From Candidatus Saccharimonadales bacterium (GTDB lineage Bacteria; Patescibacteriota; Saccharimonadia; Saccharimonadales; Saccharimonadaceae): DNA of 64,000 bases. The notes beneath the pieces were generated by a model. That model was not told where the DNA came from, searched no databases, and saw nothing but the letters and a program-made list of their open reading frames with translations. The position numbers and the translations under genes were made by a program. The stretch is taken from positions 186,001 through 250,000 of the forward strand of contig JBDSSF010000003.1 of assembly GCA_039928925.1 (NCBI GenBank), in the 5' to 3' direction. Shown here piece after piece: positions 41,217 through 49,642 of this stretch. Numbering within the stretch: the first letter of the stretch is position 1; each line of letters starts with the position of its first letter.

Positions 41217-42854
41217 ATGGCTAAGAAAGTTTTTTATGATGATAATGCCCGCGCCCGAGTACTTGGTGGAGCAAAAGCACTATATGATGCAGTGAAAGTA
41301 ACCTACGGACCAAAAGGTCATAATGTAGTTATCGCAAAAGGATACGGCGGGCCAACAGTAACTCACGATGGTGTTACCGTCGCCGAGTCAATTGACCTTC
41401 CAGAAAACGACGATGAAACACTTGGATACAAGGTTGGCGCCGAGCTTATTAAACAAGCAGCAAGTAAGCTTAATAAAGTAGCCGGTGATGGCACGACAAC
41501 CGTTACAGTTCTTACATACCATATTCTAAAAGAAGCCAATCGTCTAATTGCAGCTGGTCACAATCCACAAGAACTTCGTCGTGGTATTGAAGCGGCTGGT
41601 GCCGAAGTTATTAAGTCTCTTGGTACACTGAGCGAATCAGTTGAGGGCAAAAGTGCCCGTGTTGCTGAAGTCGCTACGATCAGTGCAGGAGATCAAACAA
41701 TTGGAAAACTTATTGCTGATGTTATTCAAAAAGTTGGTAAAGAAGGTGTTGTGACAGTTGAGGCAAGCCAGGGACTCGAACTAGAAGCAGAAGTTGTTGA
41801 AGGTTTCTCGCTTGACCGAGGTTTTGTAAGCCAATTCTTTGTGACTGACGCTGCTCGTCAAGAAGCTGTTTATGAAAAACCTGCAATCGTGATTACTGAT
41901 AGAAAAATCAGCAGCGTCGCCGAATTTTTGCCGATGCTTGAAAAATTAGCATCAGCTGGTAAAAAGGATGTCGTCTTGATCGCTGACGAAGTCGAAGGTG
42001 AGGCGCTCAGTATTCTCGTTCTCAATAAATTAAAAGGTGTCTTTAATACAGTCGCTGTCAAAGCTCCAGCTTTTGGTGATCGTCGTAAAGAAATCTTGCA
42101 AGATATCGCAACCCTCACAGGTGCGACAGTTGTCAGTGAAGATCAGGCGCTATCGTTTGAAACCGTCGGACTAGAAGTTGTTGGCTCCGCTCGTAAAGTG
42201 ATCGTTGGCAAGGACGAAACAACAATTATTGAAGGTGCCGGCAAAGCAGCAAGTGTCAAAGCTCGTATTGCCCAGATTGTTGCCCAAGCTGATAATGCAA
42301 CCGGTAACTACGATAAGGAACAATACCAGAAGCGTGCCGCTGCACTTTCTGGTAAGGTTGCCGTCATTAAGGTTGGTGGTGCAACCGAAACCGAGATCGA
42401 TGAGAAGAAATTCCGTGTCGATGATGCTGTTGCTGCAACGAAGGCTGCTCTTGCTGAAGGGATTGTTGCCGGTGGCGGTGTGACGTTAGTTAATTTAGCG
42501 GCAACGATCAAGATAAGTGGAAGTGATAGTATTAGCGCTGGTCGTCAAATTCTTAAAAATGCACTCAAGCAGCCATTTCTCCAGATTACAGGTAATGCCG
42601 GTCTAAACAGTGAGGCACTCCTTGCACAGGTAGAAGCGAGTAAGCCTGGTTTTGGTGTTGATGTCAATAAGCCAGAAGCAGGCCTCATCGATGTGAAAAA
42701 AGCAGGCGTCATTGACCCAACCCGTGTTACAAAGGAGGCTGTTCAAAATGCCGTCTCGATTGCCTCGACTGCGGCAACTATGGGAGCACTTGTTGTTGAT
42801 ATTCCTGAACCAGAGGCTCAAGCACCAGCCGGTGGTGGCATGGGGATGATGTAG
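41217..42854 (+). CDS. groEL: Chaperonin GroEL
   Basis: 545 residues; 14-mer ATP-driven folding chamber. VTYGPKGHNVVIAKGYGGPT and GDGTTTVTVLTYHI form the nucleotide-binding site; DEVEGEALSILVLNKLKG and APAFGDRRKEILQDIATLTG are in the apical and intermediate domains; VGGATETEIDEKK and EGIVAGGGVTLVNLA complete the equatorial domain. The Gly-Met tail (GGGMGMM) is intact. Full length, cotranscribed with groES. Confidence 0.98.
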   Translation: MAKKVFYDDNARARVLGGAKALYDAVKVTYGPKGHNVVIAKGYGGPTVTHDGVTVAESIDLPENDDETLGYKVGAELIKQAASKLNKVAGDGTTTVTVLTYHILKEANRLIAAGHNPQELRRGIEAAGAEVIKSLGTLSESVEGKSARVAEVATISAGDQTIGKLIADVIQKVGKEGVVTVEASQGLELEAEVVEGFSLDRGFVSQFFVTDAARQEAVYEKPAIVITDRKISSVAEFLPMLEKLASAGKKDVVLIADEVEGEALSILVLNKLKGVFNTVAVKAPAFGDRRKEILQDIATLTGATVVSEDQALSFETVGLEVVGSARKVIVGKDETTIIEGAGKAASVKARIAQIVAQADNATGNYDKEQYQKRAAALSGKVAVIKVGGATETEIDEKKFRVDDAVAATKAALAEGIVAGGGVTLVNLAATIKISGSDSISAGRQILKNALKQPFLQITGNAGLNSEALLAQVEASKPGFGVDVNKPEAGLIDVKKAGVIDPTRVTKEAVQNAVSIASTAATMGALVVDIPEPEAQAPAGGGMGMM

Positions 42855-42947
42855 TCGGATACTGGGCGACTATCCCCTCACGGCAATTCAAACTAACTAC
42901 ACTTCAGGCGACGGGCAGCGTTCAATGACAATGCATAAGGTGTAGTG

Positions 42948-43820
42948 CTATTTCCAGTAGCCAACACTCCTATCGTGGGCAAAGAGAGCACCTACGCCAC
43001 TGGCGGCAGCGATTGCAATTCCACCAAGAGCTTGTGCACAACTATCTGATAGCGCAGAGTAGAATGTTTCTACAGCTGCTCCGCCGCTAATTGCAATAAG
43101 GCCATACGACGCAAGTTTCGATACCAGACGGATTCTACGTTCTTTAGGCGCTAACACGACTTGAGGGCTACTCTCTGCTATAACGTGCGGAATCTCTTGT
43201 TTCGGAGGTAAGGGTACAGGACTTGGGGCAGGAGTGATAACTCCCACTGGGATTATTGCTGGTTTTGTAACTGGCGGTGCAAGGACTCGCTGAAACAAGG
43301 TGAGAAGCTGTTGCTTGTATTGACCATCTAGCACCATAACACCACTTGGATAATATTTTTCACCCTTCGGTATCTGTGTATAAGCCGCGTTAACTATAGC
43401 GGTTACATTAGGAATCGCATTGAGTTTGATACCAATCGGCTGCGCATAAGTGGCAGATGCAGTACTTCCTTGACTTGGCTTTTGAGCCGGAAAAACTAAA
43501 TATTCTTCTGGTAACTCTGACATTAGGCGTCTCAAGGGAGTATACTGGGTATAGTCAGCTCGTAAGGAACTGTAAGTTGTGACGGCTTTTTCTATGCCAC
43601 CATTACGATCCAGAATATCCTCTACGAAATCCGAACTATGCTCAATAGGGTCCAGTGCGAACTCTGGCAGCACACGCGACACGTCGTAGCTACCGTCGAC
43701 GTGTTGTACGTCACTGCTATAGGTAAAAACAGAACCACTGCGTGCGGCTGTATCACATAATTCACCCAATACATCTTCAAAATAGGGTGCTTGGGTGTCG
43801 TGGCTGGGCATAGAATTCAT
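42948..43820 (-). CDS. Hypothetical protein with Pro-rich linker and C-terminal membrane helices
   Basis: 290 residues. Residues 1-190 look like a soluble alpha/beta region (LPEFALDPIEHSSDFVEDIL, VLDGQYKQQLLTLFQRVLAP). A Pro-rich linker (ITPAPSPVPLPPKQEIPHVI) leads to two C-terminal hydrophobic segments (ASYGLIAISGGAAVETF, CAQALGGIAIAAASGVGALF). No family recognised. TATTAT lies 7 nt before the ATG, so it is probably leaderless. Confidence 0.55.
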   Translation of the reverse strand: MNSMPSHDTQAPYFEDVLGELCDTAARSGSVFTYSSDVQHVDGSYDVSRVLPEFALDPIEHSSDFVEDILDRNGGIEKAVTTYSSLRADYTQYTPLRRLMSELPEEYLVFPAQKPSQGSTASATYAQPIGIKLNAIPNVTAIVNAAYTQIPKGEKYYPSGVMVLDGQYKQQLLTLFQRVLAPPVTKPAIIPVGVITPAPSPVPLPPKQEIPHVIAESSPQVVLAPKERRIRLVSKLASYGLIAISGGAAVETFYSALSDSCAQALGGIAIAAASGVGALFAHDRSVGYWK

Positions 43821-43910
43821 ATAACTTATAATACACTATTAACTATATACTGTCAATTTATGTTAAAGGGCACTAAATCTAATTAGTGATCTACGCTAGT
43901 TCATAACGGT

Positions 43911-43974
43911 GCCCGCGAGCAATCGCGGGCCTTTCCATTTGAGTATATGAAACCCCCGATATAATCGGGGGTTT
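43911..43974 (-). terminator. Two tandem terminator hairpins
   Basis: GCCCGCGA/TCGCGGGC (43911-43930) and AAACCCCCGAT/ATCGGGGGTTT (43950-43974) follow the minus-strand gene at 43997. Confidence 0.7.
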
Positions 43975-43996
43975 CAATAAATACGGGGGATCTATG

Positions 43997-44482
43997 TTAG
44001 GTAATTGGCTGTGCTGCGGTACCTGATAAGTAGTCAATTTCTTTTATGATATCAAGTAGTGCTTGTGCGCGACGTGCCTCGTCAGTAATAGCTCGTGCAG
44101 AAGCATATGCTGATGGAATCAAGGCTTTATCGTCAGTTGATCGTATAAGGAGAAGGTAAGTGTCAAACTTTTCTTCTGGTGAAACATCAAGTTTATCGAC
44201 AAGTGGTCGTAACTCGTTTAAAGCTTCTTTTTTAATACTATCAAGAGATCCGTCAGCTGGCGGCATTGGGATAACTGGCTCCGGCATTGTTGGAGCCATG
44301 ATTGGCTCCGCAATTGGATCTGGCATTACAACTGGCGCTGGGCTCATAAGAGGTGTTTCCTCAAGTTGTAGGCCACTACTTCCGAGCTGTGACTCGTCGG
44401 TTTGCTGGCTGACCCCAGCTAATACTTTAGCTAGTTCTTGATCGTCGCTGATTGATTGCTGCTCTACTGGTTTAATATCCAT
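43997..44482 (-). CDS. Hypothetical protein, Saccharibacteria-type
   Basis: 161 residues. The first 75 are low-complexity and Pro/Met-rich (PAPVVMPDPIAEPIMAPTMP). The C-terminal half is helical and looks conserved (LNELRPLVDKLDVSPEEKFD, TYLLLIRSTDDKALIPSAYA, RRAQALLDIIKEIDYL). I recall similar proteins throughout this phylum but know of no function. AGGTGGG precedes the ATG. Two terminators follow. Confidence 0.65.
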   Translation of the reverse strand: MDIKPVEQQSISDDQELAKVLAGVSQQTDESQLGSSGLQLEETPLMSPAPVVMPDPIAEPIMAPTMPEPVIPMPPADGSLDSIKKEALNELRPLVDKLDVSPEEKFDTYLLLIRSTDDKALIPSAYASARAITDEARRAQALLDIIKEIDYLSGTAAQPIT

Positions 44483-44574
44483 GACCCACCTCTGACATTA
44501 GTACTTATGCTTCTTTACTAAATACTGTATCATAGTAGTAGTCGGGCTCGCAAGTAGTCTAGGTGGGAGAAAAT

Positions 44575-45615
44575 ATGTTAGATGATGCAAATGTACTAAA
44601 GTCGAGAGACCCTGAGGATACACTTCAGGTCGCCTCAAGCCAGTTCCAGCAATCAAGTTATCCGATGCAGGTTATTCATGGAGAAAACGATGGAAGGGAT
44701 ATTACTCGAGTCGTGGTTGCTGGTATGGGCGGATCAGCTTTGGCAGCCCTACTCCTTAAGACTTGGCTTAAAAATGAGCTTCAAGTCCCTTTTGAAATCG
44801 TAAGAACCTATGACTTACCAGACTATGTTGATTACAATACACTTGTCATCGCAAGCAGCTACTCAGGCAATACTGAAGAAACATTGCGAGCACTTAACGA
44901 TGCCCGCGGTCGAAATGCTCAAGTTGCGATTATTACATCTGGTGGTAAACTTCAGGAACTTTCAGAAGAACACTCAATCGCTGCCGTATTAACGCCGGGC
45001 CATCTGCAGCCTCGAATGGCTGTTATATACGGGTTACGAGCTCTTGTTGCTGTATTGGCTCGATTTAATGTTGTGAGATATGATCATTTTGGCGAAATAG
45101 CTGATCTTGCTGATTGGTTGCACGACGAATCTAGTCAGTGGGGAAGTGAGATTAGCACTGATAAGAATTACGCAAAACAATTAGCATTACTTTCTGTTGG
45201 CAAAACACCTGTATTTTATGGTGGTGCATTAACTGCGCCGGTCGCGTATAAATGGAAAATTAGTTGGAATGAGAATGCAAAGAATCTTGCATTTTGGAAT
45301 GAGTATCCAGAGTTTAATCACAACGAATTCATAGGGTGGACGTCTCATCCCATCGAAAAGCCATTTGTTATTTTTGACCTTATTTCCCACCTAGAAGATA
45401 GTCAGATCTTAAAACGTTTTGCAATCAGTGATAAGCTACTTAGTGGGCTACGTCCAAAAGCAAATACCGTATCACTCAAGGGAGATACGCTTATTGCACA
45501 ACTACTATGGGCAAGTATCCTCGCGGACTTTGTTAGTATTTATGTCGCCATCTTAAATGCTGTTGATCCTGCTCCGGTAGTGATTATTGAGAAACTTAAA
45601 GCCGAACTAGCTTAA
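44575..45615 (+). CDS. Bifunctional phosphoglucose/phosphomannose isomerase-type SIS protein
   Basis: About 346 residues. The SIS domain opens with VVVAGMGGSALAALLLKTWL and TLVIASSYSGNTEETLRAL, and AVIYGLRALVAVLARFNVVR leads to the second half (VFYGGALTAPVAYKWKISWN, NEYPEFNHNEFIGWT). This Glu-His-Asn arrangement is that of the archaeal and CPR PGI/PMI family, which interconverts fructose-6-P with glucose-6-P and mannose-6-P. GGGAG lies 5 nt before the ATG; an upstream in-frame GTG would overlap that site. It stands alone and would feed zwf at 53381. Confidence 0.85.
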   Translation: MLDDANVLKSRDPEDTLQVASSQFQQSSYPMQVIHGENDGRDITRVVVAGMGGSALAALLLKTWLKNELQVPFEIVRTYDLPDYVDYNTLVIASSYSGNTEETLRALNDARGRNAQVAIITSGGKLQELSEEHSIAAVLTPGHLQPRMAVIYGLRALVAVLARFNVVRYDHFGEIADLADWLHDESSQWGSEISTDKNYAKQLALLSVGKTPVFYGGALTAPVAYKWKISWNENAKNLAFWNEYPEFNHNEFIGWTSHPIEKPFVIFDLISHLEDSQILKRFAISDKLLSGLRPKANTVSLKGDTLIAQLLWASILADFVSIYVAILNAVDPAPVVIIEKLKAELA

Positions 45616-45625
45616 GTCAGTTTCG

Positions 45626-46207
45626 TTAAAAACTTTTAGGGCTGACTTTGAGCCATTTTGTCAGTCCTATTTGTATGAGTAGCAGTGTGAACGAAAAAAT
45701 ACCAAGACTTGCAGCAATGAGCATCACGATATCATAAGGCAGGCCTGGTCCAACAAGAAAGCAAAGAGCTGCAATGACTATTGGGATAATAGACAGTGCT
45801 ATCTTCACATCGAGCATAATGCGAGCTGTCAGCCACTGCCGTTTTTTAGGTGTGAGCTTTACGTGATGGCTAATAACGGGAACTATATATTCAGTCGCGC
45901 TTTTCGTCATTTTTTCACCTACACTCCCAACTGTCGCCGGTAGCTTTAAAAGTAAATAAACTGTTGCAGCGATAATAAAGATTGTCACGCCAATCACAAT
46001 AGCTATGAGAATAACTGAAGGTGGTCCGGTTGCGGGCACGTGCTGAATTGGTTGAGTATTTTGAGGAGTGGTCTGGAGTGTCCCAGCAAATTGAACAATT
46101 CCAGGTAGGTAGGGAAGTGATGACCATAGCCACTGAATCATGATAGCAATATAAAATAGCGCACCAGTAATGCTAACGAGGATATGTTTTTCACGCTGAA
46201 CGGGCAT
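45626..46207 (-). CDS. Four-helix membrane protein
   Basis: 193 residues: helices near LVSITGALFYIAIMIQWLW, VILIAIVIGVTIFIIAATVY, ALSIIPIVIAALCFLVGP and LIAASLGIFSFTLLLIQIGL, with a basic loop (HHVKLTPKKRQW) between the second and third. TATTCT lies 6 nt upstream of the ATG. It precedes no obvious operon partner, although a MacB-type transporter is encoded just upstream on the same strand. No family recognised. Confidence 0.55.
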   Translation of the reverse strand: MPVQREKHILVSITGALFYIAIMIQWLWSSLPYLPGIVQFAGTLQTTPQNTQPIQHVPATGPPSVILIAIVIGVTIFIIAATVYLLLKLPATVGSVGEKMTKSATEYIVPVISHHVKLTPKKRQWLTARIMLDVKIALSIIPIVIAALCFLVGPGLPYDIVMLIAASLGIFSFTLLLIQIGLTKWLKVSPKSF

Positions 46208-46234
46208 AGCTATAGAATACCAGAAGCACAGCTA

Positions 46235-47467
46235 TTAGTGATACTGCCTAAGAGATTCAATCGGATCTTTACGAGCAGCCCGAATAGCTGGGTATAGACC
46301 AAAGATTCCACCAATAATAACCGATATACCAAGTGCTATAGCAGCTATCTGCCATGTAAATGCAGGATCAAAGGTCAAAAGACTGCTACTTATGACGAAT
46401 GCTAAAATATATCCAAAAATATATCCAATCACTCCGCCAAGAAGGCTCATGATGAGTGCTTCAATCATAAATTGGCCGATAATATTACTATTACTTGCTC
46501 CGACTGCTTTACGTAGTCCGATTTCACGGGTTCTTTCGGCGACATTTACTAACATTATATTCATAATTCCAATACCACCTACAACGAGTGAGATGCTAGC
46601 AATTGCGGTCGTGACACTACTTATCATAAAAAATAGCTGGCTTGTCGGCTCGGCAATTTCTTTGCCAGATAGAATTGTGTAATCGTTTTGACCAGCATGA
46701 TTCTTAGCAAGTGATTGATTTATTTCATGAAGTGCAGCTGGTAGGTCTCCGACGGTCTTAGCACGAATGTTGATCTGCTGTATCTGAGCAGTGCCACGAT
46801 TTAAAGACTTGCCACTTTCAAGACTGATGATAGCAGCATGGTCAAAATCAATATTATTGAAATTGATTGGATCATTTGCACGCTTTAGAATGCCAATAAC
46901 AGTGAATGTTTGATCTCGAATAGTAAAACTACGCCCAATAGAGTTATCAGTACCAAATAGATCAATTGAAAGTTGATTGCCAATAACTGCAGTATCACGA
47001 TTTGTCACACTATCTATAAATTGACCATCTCGCATAGAAATATTCGCTATTGAAATAAGCTGAGGATTTGAGGCTATGATTGGCGTATTGGTGGGTGCCG
47101 TCTTGTCAGCTTTGACTGTGCCATTAATAATCATGATAGGGGAGGCAGCTGCAACATGTGGCAGTTCGCTCATATCCTGGACGTCACGCTCAGTAATTGT
47201 ACTGGTTGCAAAACCCTGGTAGGGACTCGGATTAGTGAGATCACTCACATCCTTATTAGGCGTGCCTGGACGAACAACTGCGACATTGCCACCAAGAGCA
47301 TCAACCTGGTTTGTCACAACTTTTGTTATACCATCACTGAGTGACAGTATGAGCGTCATGCTTGCAATACCAATGCTAATGCCGAGTATAGTAAGGATTG
47401 TACGCATTCTAGTTGCGCGGAGTGATTGTTTCGCATTACGTATATGATCAATAAGAAGAAAACGCAT
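46235..47467 (-). CDS. MacB/LolC-type ABC transporter permease
   Basis: 410 residues. One N-terminal helix after RMRTILTILGISIGIASMTL, a large extracytoplasmic MacB-PCD domain (VAVVRPGTPNKDVSD, RDTAVIGNQLSIDLFG), then the FtsX module with three helices (SISLVVGGIGIMNIMLVNVA, ERTREIGLRKAVGASNSNII). The 'TREIGLRKAVGA' coupling segment is characteristic. Its ATG shares the A of the ATPase stop (TAATG), so the two are cotranslated. Such transporters use mechanotransmission to drive export of peptides or lipoproteins; substrate unknown. Confidence 0.92.
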   Translation of the reverse strand: MRFLLIDHIRNAKQSLRATRMRTILTILGISIGIASMTLILSLSDGITKVVTNQVDALGGNVAVVRPGTPNKDVSDLTNPSPYQGFATSTITERDVQDMSELPHVAAASPIMIINGTVKADKTAPTNTPIIASNPQLISIANISMRDGQFIDSVTNRDTAVIGNQLSIDLFGTDNSIGRSFTIRDQTFTVIGILKRANDPINFNNIDFDHAAIISLESGKSLNRGTAQIQQINIRAKTVGDLPAALHEINQSLAKNHAGQNDYTILSGKEIAEPTSQLFFMISSVTTAIASISLVVGGIGIMNIMLVNVAERTREIGLRKAVGASNSNIIGQFMIEALIMSLLGGVIGYIFGYILAFVISSSLLTFDPAFTWQIAAIALGISVIIGGIFGLYPAIRAARKDPIESLRQYH

Positions 47468-48315
47468 TATTTTTTTGTCCTCTGTTTGCGTTTTTTTGCT
47501 GCTTTTTTCTTCGGCTTCGTTACTTTTACGGGTGCAACAACTTGAGTTAGTTCGACAGGTGCTTGATGTTGATGGGCTCCGAGAGGAATCTTCTCAGTTT
47601 TTGACTCAAATCGAACAGTTATTTTCGTGTCACTGTCTATTTTACCGTCGAGCATTTTGATTACTCGACTTGCATATGTCGTAAGGGCGGGGTTGTGCGT
47701 CACCATAATAATCGTATTACCACGTTTATGTAGCTCCGACAGCTCTTCCATGATAACGTGACTCGACCTGGAGTCAAGGTTACCGGTTGGCTCATCAGCC
47801 AAAATAATCGAAGGATTATTTACAAGCGCGCGGGCAATAGCCACACGCTGGGTTTGTCCTCCAGATAGTTGCCATGGCATGTAGTATTCACGCTCACCTA
47901 AATGAAACGTTTTTAATATATCACTTGCCATTTTAAGTCGTTTTGTACGGTGAATACCTTTATATGTCAGTGGAAGGGCAACATTTTCTATAACATTAAG
48001 CCTTGAGACAAGGTTGAAGCTTTGAAAAACAATGCCTATTTGCTGACTACGAATACGGGCATGGCGGTTTGTACTAAGGTTTTCAATCGATGTTCCATCT
48101 AGTAAGTAGTCGCCTTCATTAGAACGATCGAGTAATCCGAGGATATTAAGCAGTGTTGTTTTGCCGCATCCGCTAGGACCCATTACAGCAATAAATTCAC
48201 CCTTTTCGATCGTAAGATCAATTGATTCAAGTACAACATTCTCCGCATCACCTACACCAAAGCGCTTTGTGAGCGCACGCAGTTCTATAACTGGTGTGGT
48301 AGGCGTAGTTGGCAT
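47467..48315 (-). CDS. MacB/LolD-type ABC transporter ATPase
   Basis: 282 residues. Walker A GPSGCGKT at 46-53, Q-loop in [13 protein letters not shown], signature [15 protein letters not shown], Walker [14 protein letters not shown] and the switch His in [10 protein letters not shown] Lys/Arg-rich tail ([19 protein letters not shown]) is an unusual extension of about 60 residues. The start is the ATG with TATAAT 7 nt before it; the frame extends upstream through tRNA-Ser on the other strand, which is an artefact. Cotranslated with the permease. Confidence 0.93.
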   Translation of the reverse strand: MPTTPTTPVIELRALTKRFGVGDAENVVLESIDLTIEKGEFIAVMGPSGCGKTTLLNILGLLDRSNEGDYLLDGTSIENLSTNRHARIRSQQIGIVFQSFNLVSRLNVIENVALPLTYKGIHRTKRLKMASDILKTFHLGEREYYMPWQLSGGQTQRVAIARALVNNPSIILADEPTGNLDSRSSHVIMEELSELHKRGNTIIMVTHNPALTTYASRVIKMLDGKIDSDTKITVRFESKTEKIPLGAHQHQAPVELTQVVAPVKVTKPKKKAAKKRKQRTKK

Positions 48316-48398
48316 TTCATCTATTATAATGACCTTGTATGCATTCCCGCAACCTCTAAGCTGGAGTGTTATATACAACTGGTATAATAGATCGTACT

Positions 48399-48488
48399 GG
48401 AGAGATGGCCGAGTGGTTGAAGGCGCACGCTTGGAAAGCGTGTATGGCAGCAATGTTATCGCAGGTTCGAATCCTGTTCTCTCCGCCA
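48399..48488 (+). tRNA. tRNA-Ser (anticodon GGA)
   Basis: Acceptor GGAGAGA pairs with TCTCTCC, with encoded CCA. The anticodon loop TTGGAAA gives GGA. Long variable arm. A TATAAT at about 48383 is the -10. Confidence 0.95.
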
Positions 48489-48583
48489 ATTTGAATTTAT
48501 ACTTCCAAACAGTCTTATGTTATATGATACTTCGGTTTTTATAATGTACTACTTCAGTGCAGTAAAACCGGATATAACTCTTA

Positions 48584-49243
48584 TTATTTCAATCTACTTT
48601 TTAGTACTTTTGAACCTTCTCCTTGAAGATTGTTTATTCTAGCCATTCTTCCAACTGCGGCAAGTAATATGTCTTCGGCTGTACCAATAACCTCCTTTCC
48701 AGCACCCTTAGACATATTCAAATCCGTTAATACGAACTTTAACCCACTTAGTCTTGCGGCAAGCCCTGTTATTTTTTCACCAAAATTATACTCACTCGGC
48801 TCCCAGTGTGAGAAAACTAATTGAAGTGAGTTGGGATTCATCGCTTTAGTTTGGCCGAGCGCTATGCGGATATCTTGTTCATGAACAAGTAGGTCGACTA
48901 AAACATTCATAGTAGGCACAGAAGAGGGCTTAATTCGTTCATCGATCATTAGCCGGAACTGGTCCAGTAGACTCTCTGTTGAACTTCTGCCCAGGCTTAA
49001 TGCTGTCCGTTTCATAAATTCATTAACCCTGAAACCACTCCGTACAAAGTCTTTCCATGAAGTGCGAGCGGTATAATGGTACTCGAGTATAAGATGAGCA
49101 AGCACATCTCTGACTTTCCAACCTACACATAAAGATTCTTGATTCCATTGTTCGTTGGTTAGAGTCTCTAAATAGGCAAGTAGTTGAATTCTAGACTGCT
49201 TGACGTGATTCCAAACAATTGCATCTTTTGATGTAGTAAACAT
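48584..49243 (-). CDS. DinB/mycothiol-dependent maleylpyruvate isomerase-type protein
   Basis: About 219 residues. WNHVKQSRIQLLAYLETLTN, EQWNQESLCVGWKVRDVLAH and LIL.EYH are the N-terminal motif of the MDMPI/DinB family (W...R..L...L...W...S.C.GW.vrDvlaHl). FVLTDLNMSKGAGKE and the ending are typical of the same group. The family includes actinobacterial thiol-dependent enzymes. TATACT sits 6 nt before the second of two adjacent ATGs, chosen here. Whether this organism makes a suitable thiol is unknown. Confidence 0.65.
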   Translation of the reverse strand: MFTTSKDAIVWNHVKQSRIQLLAYLETLTNEQWNQESLCVGWKVRDVLAHLILEYHYTARTSWKDFVRSGFRVNEFMKRTALSLGRSSTESLLDQFRLMIDERIKPSSVPTMNVLVDLLVHEQDIRIALGQTKAMNPNSLQLVFSHWEPSEYNFGEKITGLAARLSGLKFVLTDLNMSKGAGKEVIGTAEDILLAAVGRMARINNLQGEGSKVLKSRLK

Positions 49244-49642
49244 CATATAAGTATATAGGAAATGACAATACGTAATGAAGCACTGTAGCATTACTTATTA
49301 ATAACTCCTTGAAACGAATACTAATGATAAATAGTGTATTTTATACAAAATAACACCACATGTAGCGTTGTAAATAAGAAACACGACACTATCATGGTTG
49401 TCTAAAGTGTTACATGATAGCAATTATGCTTGTAGTTAAAAAAACATGAGTAAAATGCTTGAAAACCACACATATAGGGTTTATTATTCTATACAGACAC
49501 TACATACGTAGTAGTTCAACAAAAACACACATTTAGCAAGGAGGGTATCCAGTCAGCTATGCTGATATTTTTCTTGCACCACTTTGGGAGGTGGTTGTGA
49601 TACATAAATAACTTCATTAAAAAGTAGCATAGGGGAATCAGG
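49244..49642. other. nrd regulatory region
   Basis: No ORF. It holds a promoter (TTGAAA at 49459-49464, TATTAT at 49482-49487), two NrdR-like boxes (below), and a leader of about 140 nt with a hairpin at about 49577-49594 (ACCAC/GGTGGT). Confidence 0.6.
49465..49512. promoter_or_regulatory. Tandem NrdR-like boxes
   Basis: Boxes at 49465-49480 and 49497-49512 each match the NrdR consensus ACACWATATATWGTGT at roughly 11 of 16 positions, and their starts are 32 bp apart, the three-helical-turn spacing usual for NrdR. The first box lies between the -35 and -10. Confidence 0.65.

Noticed and set aside
48316-48489. N-terminal extension of the ABC ATPase
   Set aside because: It is the antisense of tRNA-Ser(GGA); a leaderless ATG at 48315 is far better.
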